Shown here: piece by piece, positions 33,582 through 42,323 of the stretch
Layout: each line of letters opens with the position of its first letter
How positions within the stretch are numbered: the stretch's first letter is position 1
DNA from: Brevibacillus choshinensis
GTDB taxonomy: Bacteria > Bacillota > Bacilli > Brevibacillales > Brevibacillaceae
Reading direction: 5' to 3'
DNA: 64,000 nt
NCBI RefSeq assembly: GCF_016811915.1
Contig: NZ_CP069127.1
Coordinates: 1,580,001-1,644,000, forward strand
Program-made: the position numbers and the translations under genes
The notes under the pieces: model-generated
Seen by the model: the letters and a program-made list of their open reading frames with translations, nothing else
Told to the model about the DNA's origin: nothing
Database searches by the model: none

Positions 33582-34940
33582 TTACACGAGCGGATCTTGT
33601 TTGAGCGCAGCCATGCTTTTCTCGAATGCATCCAGAGTCGCTTTGACCTCGGCTGGGCCATGGGCCGCTGATAGGGAGAATCGGTTCATCGGCTTGGAAT
33701 AGACGCCGTTTTCCATCAAGAGATAGTCGAGAGCCAGGCGGAGCTGATTGTTGTTTTTGCCCAGATCGCGGTAGTGACCGACAGTCTCCCCTGTCGCCAG
33801 GACATTGAAGATGGTGCCTTCGCCGAGGGTATGGAAGGGCAGGGCGTATTCCTTGGCGAGCGCGTCGATGCCAGTTCGCAGCTCGTTCGTTTGTGCCACG
33901 ATCTGCGCAAAGTTACCCGGCTGCTTCAAGTAGCGGATGGTAGCTAGGCCAGCGGCGATCGACAGCGGATTCCCATTAAAAGTACCGCTGTGGAAGACGA
34001 CCTCCGACTTTTTGCTGGAGCGCAGCGGGGAGGCCAGCTCCATGATGTCACGCTTGCCGCCCACGACGCCGATGGGGAAGCCGCCGCCTACGACTTTGCC
34101 CAGTGCGGTCAGGTCAGGTTGGACACCGTAGAATGCTTGCGCGCCGCCCACCTCGATACGGAAGCCTGTTTTCACTTCGTCAAAAATCAGGACAATGCCC
34201 AGCTTCGTCGTGAGCTCGCGCAGGTTTTTCATAAAGGTGCGATCGGCAGCGATATAGCCGGAGAGCATGGGCTCCATGATCACAGACGAGATCAGATCCG
34301 CATTTTCAGTCAGGATGCGTTCGCAAGCGTCCCAGTCATTGAAAGGCAGGATGACGCTGTGATCGCGATAGTACTCTGGCGTCCCGAGCGATTCCGGCAC
34401 GGGATGCGGAGCCTGCGTCGTTCCGGCGAGATCAGCCGTCGGGTTCACGCTTTGCAGGACGTGGTCGTGCGCACCGTGATAATGTCCTTCAAATTTGGCA
34501 ATGTGAGACTTTCCGGTGTATGCCGTAGCGAGACGCAGGGCAAACAGGGTAGCCTCTAGGCCGGAGTTGGTAAAGCGGACCTGATCAAAGCTCGGGTAGA
34601 GCTCTAGCAGCTCGTCGGTCATTTCCATTTCTAGCGGGTGGGTCGCGCCAAAGCTGCTCGTTCCCTGCTTTTCCCAGACCTCTTGAGTCGCTTTCAGAAC
34701 TTCCGGATGAGCATGGCCGAGCATGAGAGCGCCATAAGACAGCAGGTAGTCCACATAACGGTGACCGTCCAGATCGATCAGGCTTGCTGCCTCGGCTTTT
34801 TCAAAAATGATCGGAAAAGGCGCAAAGTAGCGCAGGTTGCCATTTACACCGCCGGAAATCGTATGCTTAGCGCGCTCGAAGAAAGCCGCAGATTGTGGTC
34901 GGGATGCTTGAAAGGTAGCTTGCAACGATGAAATTTTCAT
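33582..34940 (-). CDS. Class III PLP aminotransferase (GSA aminotransferase-like)
   Basis: 452 residues. Fold-type I class III signature with the PLP lysine at 282 (TALGKVVGGGFPIGVVGG), Asp254 in IFDEVKTGF and the FTNSGLEA phosphate-binding loop near residue 123. It resembles glutamate-1-semialdehyde 2,1-aminomutase-like proteins that act outside haem synthesis. The real amino donor is unknown. Starts with AAGGAGG. It diverges from the symporter at 35039 and shares one symmetric promoter region with it. Confidence 0.87.
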   Translation of the reverse strand: MKISSLQATFQASRPQSAAFFERAKHTISGGVNGNLRYFAPFPIIFEKAEAASLIDLDGHRYVDYLLSYGALMLGHAHPEVLKATQEVWEKQGTSSFGATHPLEMEMTDELLELYPSFDQVRFTNSGLEATLFALRLATAYTGKSHIAKFEGHYHGAHDHVLQSVNPTADLAGTTQAPHPVPESLGTPEYYRDHSVILPFNDWDACERILTENADLISSVIMEPMLSGYIAADRTFMKNLRELTTKLGIVLIFDEVKTGFRIEVGGAQAFYGVQPDLTALGKVVGGGFPIGVVGGKRDIMELASPLRSSKKSEVVFHSGTFNGNPLSIAAGLATIRYLKQPGNFAQIVAQTNELRTGIDALAKEYALPFHTLGEGTIFNVLATGETVGHYRDLGKNNNQLRLALDYLLMENGVYSKPMNRFSLSAAHGPAEVKATLDAFEKSMAALKQDPLV

Positions 34941-34959
34941 TTCATTACCTCCTTATTTG

Positions 34960-35006
34960 TGAAATTATTATTGCACGGACCTTTGGGATTTGCAATAATC
35001 ATTTCA
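34960..35006. promoter_or_regulatory. Mirror-image divergent promoter with 16-bp inverted repeats
   Basis: Arms TGAAATTATTATTGCA (34960-34975) and TGCAATAATCATTTCA (34991-35006) match at 15 of 16 positions. Plus strand: TTGCAC (34971-34976) and AATAAT (34994-34999), 17 bp apart. Minus strand: TTGCAA (34990-34995) and AATAAT (34967-34972), also 17 bp apart. Each arm supplies the -35 for one direction and the -10 for the other. Confidence 0.7.
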
Positions 35007-35038
35007 TGTCCAAGAATTTTATGAACTGGGGGAATTTT

Positions 35039-36280
35039 ATGAAGACTAAGTTTGCATTCTACATTTTGGGTGCGACCGTGCTGGGGGCAGCCTTTGGTCA
35101 TTTTTTTCCGGAGCTCGTAAAAGAGATCAAAATCCTGGGTGATGCCTTTATTCGCATGCTCAAGATGATTGTCATTCCCGTCATTGTCACGACGCTCCTG
35201 GTCGGGATCGCGGGGATTGGTGACATCAAGCGAATGGGGCGTATCGGGATCAAAACCGTCATTTGGTTTGAATTGATTACCACGCTGATTCTGTTTATCG
35301 GACTTGCCATCGCCAATATCGTCAAGCCAGGTAAAGGAATCGATCTCACCCATATTCCCCAAGCCGATCTGACGACGGTCGCTTCGAATACGTCGACGGT
35401 TCTCGATGGCAAAACCTTGCTTCTTCACATCATTCCTACCAATATCGTCGATGTCATGGCAAAGAATGATCTTTTGGCCGTCATTTTCTTCTGCATGTTG
35501 TTTGGTGTCGCGCTGGTCAAGCTCGGCAATGAAGCCAAACCGTTCGTGTCCATGCTGGAGATCGCCTCCAAGGCTTCCTTTCAGCTCGTGAACATGGTCA
35601 TGCTGACAGCCCCGATCGGTGTGTTTGCCCTGATGGCCAACACGATTGGGACGTACGGGATCGCTTTGCTCGTTCCGTTGTTGAAACTGATTGGCACCGC
35701 TTACCTCGGGCTGGCGGTGGTTGTGTTCGGACTCTTTTCGCTCGTCGCTCTGTTCCTGCGCGTGCCGATCAAGGAAATTTACAAAATGGTCTGGGATCTG
35801 ATGATTGTCGGCGCTTCGACAGGGAGCACAGAGACCGTCGTTCCACAGCTGATGCAGCGTCTGGAGAAGTACGGGGTGCCCAAGTACATCACATCGTTTG
35901 TCATCCCGGCAGGCATGCCGCTCAATTCGGATGGAACCACGCTGTACCTGACCATTGCCGGGCCGTTTATCGCCCAAGCTTTTGGCATCGACATGTCGTG
36001 GCAGCAGCAGCTGATGATGGTGCTCTTTTTCATTGTGACGAGTAAAGGGGTCGCCGCCGTTCCTTCGTCCTCCATGGTCATCCTGCTGGCGACGGTTACC
36101 GCAGTAGGCTTGCCGCCAGAGGGAGTGGCCCTGATCATCGGGATCGACCGCGTCATCGACATGGCACGGACGGCCGTCAACGTGTTTGGACATGTTTTCT
36201 CTTGCATTGCGGTGGCGAAATGGGAAGGCGTATTCCGCAAAGATACGGAGTCTGGGCAGAGTCAATCTGCTTCCGCCTGA
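35039..36280 (+). CDS. Dicarboxylate/amino acid:cation symporter (second copy)
   Basis: 413 residues of the DAACS family, clearly paralogous to 5493-6764. Family marks: GASTGSTETVVPQLMQRLEKYG and GMPLNSDGTTLYLTIAGPF, where the usual NLDG reads NSDG; GVAAVPSSSMVILLATV follows. The ATG at 35039 has GGGGG upstream; the ATG at 34928 lies inside the divergent aminotransferase. The shared promoter suggests it imports a substrate of the aminotransferase, probably an acidic amino acid. That is inference. Confidence 0.9.
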   Translation: MKTKFAFYILGATVLGAAFGHFFPELVKEIKILGDAFIRMLKMIVIPVIVTTLLVGIAGIGDIKRMGRIGIKTVIWFELITTLILFIGLAIANIVKPGKGIDLTHIPQADLTTVASNTSTVLDGKTLLLHIIPTNIVDVMAKNDLLAVIFFCMLFGVALVKLGNEAKPFVSMLEIASKASFQLVNMVMLTAPIGVFALMANTIGTYGIALLVPLLKLIGTAYLGLAVVVFGLFSLVALFLRVPIKEIYKMVWDLMIVGASTGSTETVVPQLMQRLEKYGVPKYITSFVIPAGMPLNSDGTTLYLTIAGPFIAQAFGIDMSWQQQLMMVLFFIVTSKGVAAVPSSSMVILLATVTAVGLPPEGVALIIGIDRVIDMARTAVNVFGHVFSCIAVAKWEGVFRKDTESGQSQSASA

Positions 36281-36408
36281 TGGTTGGCTGATAAAATTCT
36301 TTTTTGCGCAGAGCAGGTTGTACACAAGGAATGTTCGCACCAATGGAGAAATGGGGTAGTTGAGTTGTCTGACAAAAACCAGAAGACGAGAAGCGAGGGA
36401 TTTTTAGG

Positions 36409-37368
36409 ATGAGTCAACGAGTCTATCGAATTGGTGTCATCGGAGCAGGTGTGATGGGGGAGCGGATGATGAATGCCTTGCGCACTCATCAAACATTTCG
36501 CATAGCAGCGATCAGTGATGTTTCCGCAGAGCGGGCACAGGAGGCAGCCAAACTGTCCGGAGACGTGCCTTGGTATACCGATCATCGCGAATTGCTTGAG
36601 AAGGAAGAGCTGGATGCCGTCTATTTGGCGGTACCGCCCAAATTCCATCACGCGATTGCCCTGGATGTTCTGGCGCATAAAAAGCATTTCCTGTGTGAAA
36701 AGCCACTGGCCAACTCCTTGGAGGAAGCCGAAGAAATGCTGCGGGCAGCTACAGAAGCGGGAGTGGTTCACGCGATGAACTTCCCGACGTACTATCAGGC
36801 GATCTTTCCGGAGCTGAAACGCCGCTTGGACGAGCTGGGACAGATTCGCCGCATCGATATCCTCACGCACTTTCACCAATGGCCGCGCCCTTGGCAGCAG
36901 ACGCCCTGGCTTTCCGGTCGGGAGCAAGGCGGCTTCATCCGGGAAGTTTTGCCTCACTACACGCATTTGACCTATGAACTGTTCGGCGATCTGGAGGTCA
37001 TCCGTTCCGAGGTCGATTATCCGGCTGACCCAGAGGCGTGCGAGACGGGTGTATCCGCTTTCCTGCGCCTGGCGGACGGGACGCCTGTAACGATCAATGG
37101 ACTCGCTGGCATCGCCCACAAGGAGCATCTGGACTATCGCATTTATGGTACGGAAGGCACGCTCAGCCTGCAAAATTGGACGAATTTATTTGAAGGCAAA
37201 GACGACGAGGCGGTATCCCCGCTGGAGATCCCTTTGATCGATCGACTGTCTCACTTGCTGGATGAGTTTGCGAATGCCATCGAAGGGCGAGAGGCGAGAC
37301 TGGTGACCTTTGAGACCGGAGTAAAAGTGCAAAAGGTGCTGGAGGATTTGCTGGGCAACAACAGATGA
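36409..37368 (+). CDS. Gfo/Idh/MocA family oxidoreductase
   Basis: 319 residues. Rossmann motif GVIGAGVMGE at 9-18, the family EKP signature in HFLCEKPLANSLEEAEE near residue 100, and a C-terminal alpha/beta domain. These enzymes oxidise or reduce sugars, inositols and related carbonyl compounds with NAD(P). It follows the symporter by 128 bp and ends at its own terminator. Substrate unknown. Confidence 0.88.
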   Translation: MSQRVYRIGVIGAGVMGERMMNALRTHQTFRIAAISDVSAERAQEAAKLSGDVPWYTDHRELLEKEELDAVYLAVPPKFHHAIALDVLAHKKHFLCEKPLANSLEEAEEMLRAATEAGVVHAMNFPTYYQAIFPELKRRLDELGQIRRIDILTHFHQWPRPWQQTPWLSGREQGGFIREVLPHYTHLTYELFGDLEVIRSEVDYPADPEACETGVSAFLRLADGTPVTINGLAGIAHKEHLDYRIYGTEGTLSLQNWTNLFEGKDDEAVSPLEIPLIDRLSHLLDEFANAIEGREARLVTFETGVKVQKVLEDLLGNNR

Positions 37369-37382
37369 TTCGACGTGCGATT

Positions 37383-37412
37383 GCCTACCTTGAAAGAGGT
37401 AGGCTTTTTTTT
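37383..37412 (+). terminator. Terminator of the Gfo/Idh/MocA gene
   Basis: GCCTACCT (37383-37390) / AGGTAGGC (37397-37404) and a run of eight T. Confidence 0.92.
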
Positions 37413-37460
37413 GTTCAAACTCTTTCGATGCTGCAGTCAAGCAGGAAAAGAAGGTTTCAT

Positions 37461-37676
37461 TCACTCGTCAAAGAAATCGTTCATCAGACGGAGCAAGTAA
37501 CTTCGCATATGCAATCGGTTACGTCCATCTCTTAACAATCCGCTTCGGGCATGCAAAACGTTGCGGCCGTAACGGAGGAGCAGCTCGCCTCCATGCAAGA
37601 AATTTCGGTATCGGCAGCATCTTTGACCAAAATGGCGGAAGATATGCAAGCCACCATCGGCACTTTTAAACGATAA
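37461..37676 (+). pseudogene. C-terminal remnant of a methyl-accepting chemotaxis protein
   Basis: A frame reading EIVHQTEQVTSHMQSV, then a TAA stop at 37533-37535, then QSASGMQNVAAVTEEQLAS, QEISVSAASLTKMAEDMQ and a final TAA at 37674. NVAAVTEEQLASM and the tail ending in TFKR are the conserved C-terminus of MCP signalling domains. The sensor, membrane and most of the signalling domain are missing. It still has a terminator at 37707-37757. Confidence 0.78.
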
Positions 37677-37706
37677 TAGACGCAGCTTTTTGACACAGGA
37701 GATCTA

Positions 37707-37757
37707 GCGGCAGCCCATGAGGTTCAAGATTGAGTCCATGGCTGCCGCAGATTTTTT
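37707..37757 (+). terminator. Terminator left behind the MCP remnant
   Basis: GCGGCAGCC (37707-37715) / GGCTGCCGC (37740-37748) then a T run. The only plus-strand gene it could serve is the MCP remnant. Confidence 0.8.
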
Positions 37758-37765
37758 TCACAGCG

Positions 37766-38659
37766 TCATGGCTGCAGGACTTTGCTCTGCATCAAAAAGT
37801 CGATAAAGGTCCGCATGATGCCGTGGAGCGGCGTGTCTTTGAGGTAGATGAGCTCGAAGTTGCGATTGATCTGAGGCAGGCTTTGTACGGTGACCTCGAG
37901 CAGCTCCCCCTCAGTCAAATCTTTTTGGATGGAAAATCGGGGTAGGAAGGCAATGCCCAGCTTTTGCTTGACCATTCGCTTGACGACCTCGATGTTGTCC
38001 ACTTCCATCACGACGTTGTTCTGCAGCTGATGATGGCTAAAGGCCGTGCTGATCAGCTTCCAATCCAGCGAACCGCGGTTGAACAGGATCAGACGCTCCC
38101 GGGCCACTTCCTCGATGGAGACCTGCTGGCGGCTGGCGAAGGAATGCTCCGGGTAGATGGCGAGCACCATATCGTCCGACATGAGCTGGATGCGATTGAT
38201 CTGCGGGTGAGTCACTTCCCGGGCGATGCCAAAGGGAACCTCGTGATTCAGCACCATATCGAGGACTTGATGGGAATGACCGGTGAGAATCGTCAGCTTG
38301 ATTTTTGGATACAGCTTTTGAAATTGCTCGACCAGGTCGGGGAGAATGTAAAACGCAGCGACAAAGACTGTCGAGATGACCAGCTCTCCCTCCACATCGC
38401 CGTAGGAGCGCTGGATGGCTTGCTGCCCCTCCTGCAGCATGTGCAGAATGTTTTTGGCGTAGGGTAGGAAGAGGTCGCCTTCCTTGGTCAAGGAAATGGT
38501 ATGTCCAGTCCGCTGAAAGAGTTTGCACCCCATCGAGGTCTCCAGTGCCTTGATGCGCATGCTTACAGTCGGTTGTGACAGGTAAAGCAGCTCTGCCGTC
38601 TTGCTGAAACTCCCGGTCAGGGCGACGAAGATAAACGCTTCAATTTGTTCCATATTCAT
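37766..38659 (-). CDS. LysR-family transcriptional regulator
   Basis: 297 residues. The HTH is at 1-60 (MEQIEAFIFVALTGSFSKTAELLYLSQPTVSMRIKALE region) and an effector-binding domain lies at about 90-290. The ATG at 38659 has GGAG at 8 nt. It diverges from the dipeptidase operon at 38768, the usual arrangement for a LysR regulator and its target. A partial dyad (CAAT-N5-ATTG, 38701-38713) in the 108-bp gap may be its binding site. Confidence 0.9.
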   Translation of the reverse strand: MNMEQIEAFIFVALTGSFSKTAELLYLSQPTVSMRIKALETSMGCKLFQRTGHTISLTKEGDLFLPYAKNILHMLQEGQQAIQRSYGDVEGELVISTVFVAAFYILPDLVEQFQKLYPKIKLTILTGHSHQVLDMVLNHEVPFGIAREVTHPQINRIQLMSDDMVLAIYPEHSFASRQQVSIEEVARERLILFNRGSLDWKLISTAFSHHQLQNNVVMEVDNIEVVKRMVKQKLGIAFLPRFSIQKDLTEGELLEVTVQSLPQINRNFELIYLKDTPLHGIMRTFIDFLMQSKVLQP

Positions 38660-38767
38660 AGGGAAGACTCCATTATGCAAAATTTTGAACACGGCTATAG
38701 CAATCTTTTATTGGATAAGTCTTTACAGATACATTAACGTAAAATCAAGAGACTTGCTAGAACATAG

Positions 38768-39721
38768 ATGAGGATGGCGATAACGATGCCGGGGATGGAC
38801 ATCATTGACTTTCATTGCGATGCGCTGCTGAAAATTTGGGAGCAGGACGGCAAGCTTTCTTTTGCGGATGCAACCGAGCTGGATGCGAATAAAGGACGGC
38901 TTTTGCAAGGCGGAATCAAGGTGCAGTGCTTTGCCATTTATACGCCTGCTGACATGAAGGCGGAGCAGCGATTCCAGGCAGCGCTCGATCAGATCCACTT
39001 TTTTTACACAGAAGTGCTGGCGAAGAATCCCGAGATGGTCCATATTCGCGAATGGAGCGATTTTGACCGGCTGCAGGACGGACAAATAGGTGCCATGCTG
39101 ACGCTGGAGGGCGTAGAGCCGATCGGGAATGACCTGAAAAAGCTGCACATCCTTTATCAGCTGGGGGTGCGCTCCGTGGGCTTGACCTGGAATTATGCCA
39201 ATCTTGCGGCAGATGGCGCCTTGGAGACGCGAAATGCAGGGCTGACTGCCTTTGGAAAAGAAATCATCCAGTTCCATAACGAGCATAAGATCTTGACCGA
39301 TGTATCGCATCTGGGCGAGGCGAGCTTTTGGGAGACGCTTGAGATCGCGAAATATCCGATCGCCAGCCATTCCAATACAAAAGCCTGGTGCGACAATCCT
39401 CGCAATCTGTCCGATGAGCAGGCCAACGCGCTGTTTGCCAAAGGCGGGAATGTGCATGTGGTCTACTGTCCGATGTTTGTCAAAAAGGAAGGCGAGGCAA
39501 CCATTGCTGACGTGATCCGGCACATCGATCATTTGTCCTCTCTCGGCGGGGTCAGCCGGATCGGACTAGGCTCTGATTTTGACGGAATCACTACCAAGGT
39601 CGTCGGACTGGAGCACGCAGGAATGACGCAAAATCTCATCAACGAGCTCTTGAAGCATTTTTCCGAGGAAGAAGTACGCGGGTTTGCGGGTCAGAATTTT
39701 TTGCGAAATCGACCGGTGTAA
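38768..39721 (+). CDS. Membrane dipeptidase (peptidase M19 family)
   Basis: About 317 residues of the zinc renal-dipeptidase family. DFHCDALLKI near residue 14 holds the HxD metal ligands. TLEGVEPIG carries the bridging Glu, and TDVSHLGEASF and SHSNTKA the later His ligands. GSDFDGI is also family-typical. It hydrolyses dipeptides, often with a D-residue at the C-side. The start is uncertain among ATGs at 38768, 38774, 38786 and 38795; GAGG fits 38786. First gene of an operon with the DmpA-like gene. Confidence 0.9.
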   Translation: MRMAITMPGMDIIDFHCDALLKIWEQDGKLSFADATELDANKGRLLQGGIKVQCFAIYTPADMKAEQRFQAALDQIHFFYTEVLAKNPEMVHIREWSDFDRLQDGQIGAMLTLEGVEPIGNDLKKLHILYQLGVRSVGLTWNYANLAADGALETRNAGLTAFGKEIIQFHNEHKILTDVSHLGEASFWETLEIAKYPIASHSNTKAWCDNPRNLSDEQANALFAKGGNVHVVYCPMFVKKEGEATIADVIRHIDHLSSLGGVSRIGLGSDFDGITTKVVGLEHAGMTQNLINELLKHFSEEEVRGFAGQNFLRNRPV

Positions 39722-39748
39722 CCGTAGCCAATAGGAGGGAAAGAAACG

Positions 39749-40807
39749 ATGGCGAAAAAGATTCGCGAGTACGGCGTCACCATCGGGCAACTGCCGACTG
39801 GGGAGAAAAACGACATCACGGATGTGGCAGACGTGAGGGTCGGCCATGTCACGATCAAGCGAGAGCTGGAGGGAGACCAGGAGTACGCCTGCACGGGTGT
39901 CACGGCGATCGTGCCGCACGGAGGCAGTCTGTTTCGGGAAAAAGTGACAGCAGCCAGCTACGTAATCAATGGATTTGGCAAAACGACCGGGCTCGTGCAA
40001 GTAAATGAGCTCGGGGTGCTGGAGTCGCCCATCCTGCTGACCAATACCTTTTCCGTGCCTGCCGCTACACAAGGAGCGCTCCAATACATGCTGGATTCGC
40101 ATGAAGAAATCGGGGACACGACAGGTACGATCAACATCGTGGTGGGCGAGTGCAACGACAGCCATCTCAACTCCATTCGCCGCTGCACCGTACAACCGGA
40201 GGACGCCATGGAGGCGATCCGCACAGCAACCAGCGGACCGGTGGCAGAAGGGGCAGTAGGTGCCGGTACCGGGATGATCGCCTTTGGCTACAAGGGAGGG
40301 ATCGGATCCTCCTCCCGCCTCGTGGCCACCTATACCGTCGGGGTTCTGGTTCTGAGCAATTTTGGCAGCAAGCATGAGTTTTTGGTGGAGAAGCTGTTTC
40401 AGGGAGTGGCCAGCTCGCCGCCAGCGGTGGAAAAGCCTACGGACGGCTCCATCATTCTGGTGCTGGCTACGGATGCGCCGCTCAGCGACCGGCAGCTGCT
40501 GCGTGTCGCCAAGCGTACGGGTATCGGCCTCGGGAGGTCCGGGAGCCATTACAGTCACGGGAGCGGAGATATCGTCATCGCCTTTTCCACCGCACATAAG
40601 ATCGCACACAAAGCGGACCAGCACATCGAGACGCGCACGCAGCTTCGCGAAGATCATCCGGTCATGAATCAGCTCTTTGCCGCAGCGGCGGAAGCGGCAG
40701 AGGAAGCCATCTACAATTCCCTCTCCCAAGCAGAGACGACCGTGGGAAGAAGAGGGAATACCGTGCACGCATTTCCGTTCGAAAATTACATGCAGAATGG
40801 TCAATAA
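39749..40807 (+). CDS. P1-family aminopeptidase (DmpA/BapA-like)
   Basis: 352 residues of peptidase family S58. These are N-terminal nucleophile enzymes that self-cleave before a Ser; the GGIGSSSRLVATYTVGVLV segment near residue 185 holds the likely nucleophile. Relatives remove N-terminal D-amino acids or beta-peptides. GGAGGG precedes the ATG, 27 bp after the dipeptidase gene. Two peptidases with a taste for D-residues in one operon point to wall-peptide use. Confidence 0.87.
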   Translation: MAKKIREYGVTIGQLPTGEKNDITDVADVRVGHVTIKRELEGDQEYACTGVTAIVPHGGSLFREKVTAASYVINGFGKTTGLVQVNELGVLESPILLTNTFSVPAATQGALQYMLDSHEEIGDTTGTINIVVGECNDSHLNSIRRCTVQPEDAMEAIRTATSGPVAEGAVGAGTGMIAFGYKGGIGSSSRLVATYTVGVLVLSNFGSKHEFLVEKLFQGVASSPPAVEKPTDGSIILVLATDAPLSDRQLLRVAKRTGIGLGRSGSHYSHGSGDIVIAFSTAHKIAHKADQHIETRTQLREDHPVMNQLFAAAAEAAEEAIYNSLSQAETTVGRRGNTVHAFPFENYMQNGQ

Positions 40808-40836
40808 AGATGCTGGGCAAAAGGGGGAAGGTTTCC

Positions 40837-42168
40837 ATGACGAGGACGGCCTTTGCGAGAGCGAGGGAGTTTGAAGGGTTTGTCGAGAGCTTTATGGAAC
40901 GGGAAAAGGTTCCGGGGATCGCTGTCGCTATTTCCAGAGATGGAGACGTCATTTACCAAAAGGGCTTTGGCGTTCGTGATCTGGAAACGAAGGAACCTGT
41001 GACGCCTGAAACGATCTTCGGGGTGGCGTCCGTAACCAAATCCTTCACGGCTGTAGCTATCATGCACCTCGCAGCAGAGGGGAAGCTGTCGCTAGAGGAT
41101 CCGGTCGCACGGCATATCCCCACCTTCCGTCTCTCAAACGGGAAGGATGCCAGCCACGTACAGATCCGCCATCTGCTCTCGCATACGACGGGTGTGCCTC
41201 CCCTGGTGCGTCGGGAGGAATTGACGAAGCTCGGCGACCATCTGGACTATTTGGCCACTGCCTCCTATGACCTTTTGGGTGAGCCTGGCGATTATATCAG
41301 TTATTGCAACGATACGTTCCTCCTCTTGGGTGCCATCATCGAGAGCGTGACGGGACGCCTGTACAGACGGTATATGACGGATCTGCTGCTGGAGCCTCTG
41401 GGCATGCACCGCTCTACCTACAGTCTGGAAGAATTGGCCCGGATGCAAAATGTGTCGGTACCCTACGTCAAGCAGGCGGGATCTTCCGACGTGAAAAGAG
41501 CGGAATGGCCGACTCTTGGAAACTACGAAGTCGGCGGAGGGATTCGCTCCAATGTGCTAGACTTGCTGAAATACGGGGCGCTGTATGTGAATGATGGGCT
41601 GGCCGAAGAAAAGGGGATCGCCAGTGAATCCCTGCTGCAAGGCATGTGGCAGCCGGTCCATCCGCTCACGAGAAAGGCGTGGTATGGGTACGCCCTCAAA
41701 GTGACGCCTGATTATGCAGACGGCATTACCCTGGTGGAGCATGGGGGAGGTCAGCCGGGGGTATCTTCGAACTTCGGTTTTGTGCCGCAGAAAGGGATCG
41801 TGGTCACGGTTTTGTCCAATCTCGATCAAGTGCCGATTCGCGATGTCTGGTTAGCGGCAGTCAATGCAGCGCTGGGACTTCCACTGGATCAAAAGGAAGA
41901 ACGGGAACCGGATTGCGATGCCACCCCCGAGGAGCTGGAAAAGCTGGTGGGAACCTATCGATCCGCAGAGGGCGGACAGCTGAACCTCTTCCTGCGGGAG
42001 GGCAAGCCGGTCGCGGAGGTGGCGGGAGCCGAATTTGATCTGCGCACGAGCAGCTGTGAGACGCTGGTGTTCCTGGAGACGGAAATGCCGCTTCGCTTTT
42101 TCTTCAAGTCCGAAGAAAAGGCGTGGGCTGTCTTGTTGGGATTGAGGATGCTGACGAGAGCGGAGTAA
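40837..42168 (+). CDS. Serine hydrolase of the beta-lactamase/class C family
   Basis: 443 residues, cytoplasmic by sequence (no signal peptide). S65-V-T-K68 and Y156-C-N158 are the catalytic Ser-Lys and Tyr motifs; HGGGQPG near residue 307 replaces KTG. The last 80 residues form a beta-rich domain. Family members include D-aminopeptidases, esterases and beta-lactamase-like proteins; given the neighbours, a D-aminopeptidase is plausible. GGGGGAAGG precedes the ATG at 40837. Third gene of the operon. Confidence 0.85.
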   Translation: MTRTAFARAREFEGFVESFMEREKVPGIAVAISRDGDVIYQKGFGVRDLETKEPVTPETIFGVASVTKSFTAVAIMHLAAEGKLSLEDPVARHIPTFRLSNGKDASHVQIRHLLSHTTGVPPLVRREELTKLGDHLDYLATASYDLLGEPGDYISYCNDTFLLLGAIIESVTGRLYRRYMTDLLLEPLGMHRSTYSLEELARMQNVSVPYVKQAGSSDVKRAEWPTLGNYEVGGGIRSNVLDLLKYGALYVNDGLAEEKGIASESLLQGMWQPVHPLTRKAWYGYALKVTPDYADGITLVEHGGGQPGVSSNFGFVPQKGIVVTVLSNLDQVPIRDVWLAAVNAALGLPLDQKEEREPDCDATPEELEKLVGTYRSAEGGQLNLFLREGKPVAEVAGAEFDLRTSSCETLVFLETEMPLRFFFKSEEKAWAVLLGLRMLTRAE

Positions 42169-42187
42169 GCCTAACGAGTTTGAAAGA

Positions 42188-42232
42188 AGAGTGTCCCTTG
42201 CTGTGACAACAGCGCTGGGGCGCTCTTTTTTT
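42188..42232 (+). terminator. Terminator of the dipeptidase operon
   Basis: AGAGTGTCCC / GGGGCGCTCT with a G-U pair, then seven T. Confidence 0.82.
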
Positions 42233-42323
42233 GTTGGACAAGATCCTGTGCGAAAGGGGGTTTCCCGCCCCAAAATAAACCAATAATGGGGAGGAGGACA
42301 AACATGCCTTGAGGTGATGCACC

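Noticed and set aside
34937..36343. 468-codon open frame on the minus strand
   Set aside because: It is the antisense shadow of the symporter gene; its translation is His/Gln/Asp-rich without any domain, and no ribosome site is present.
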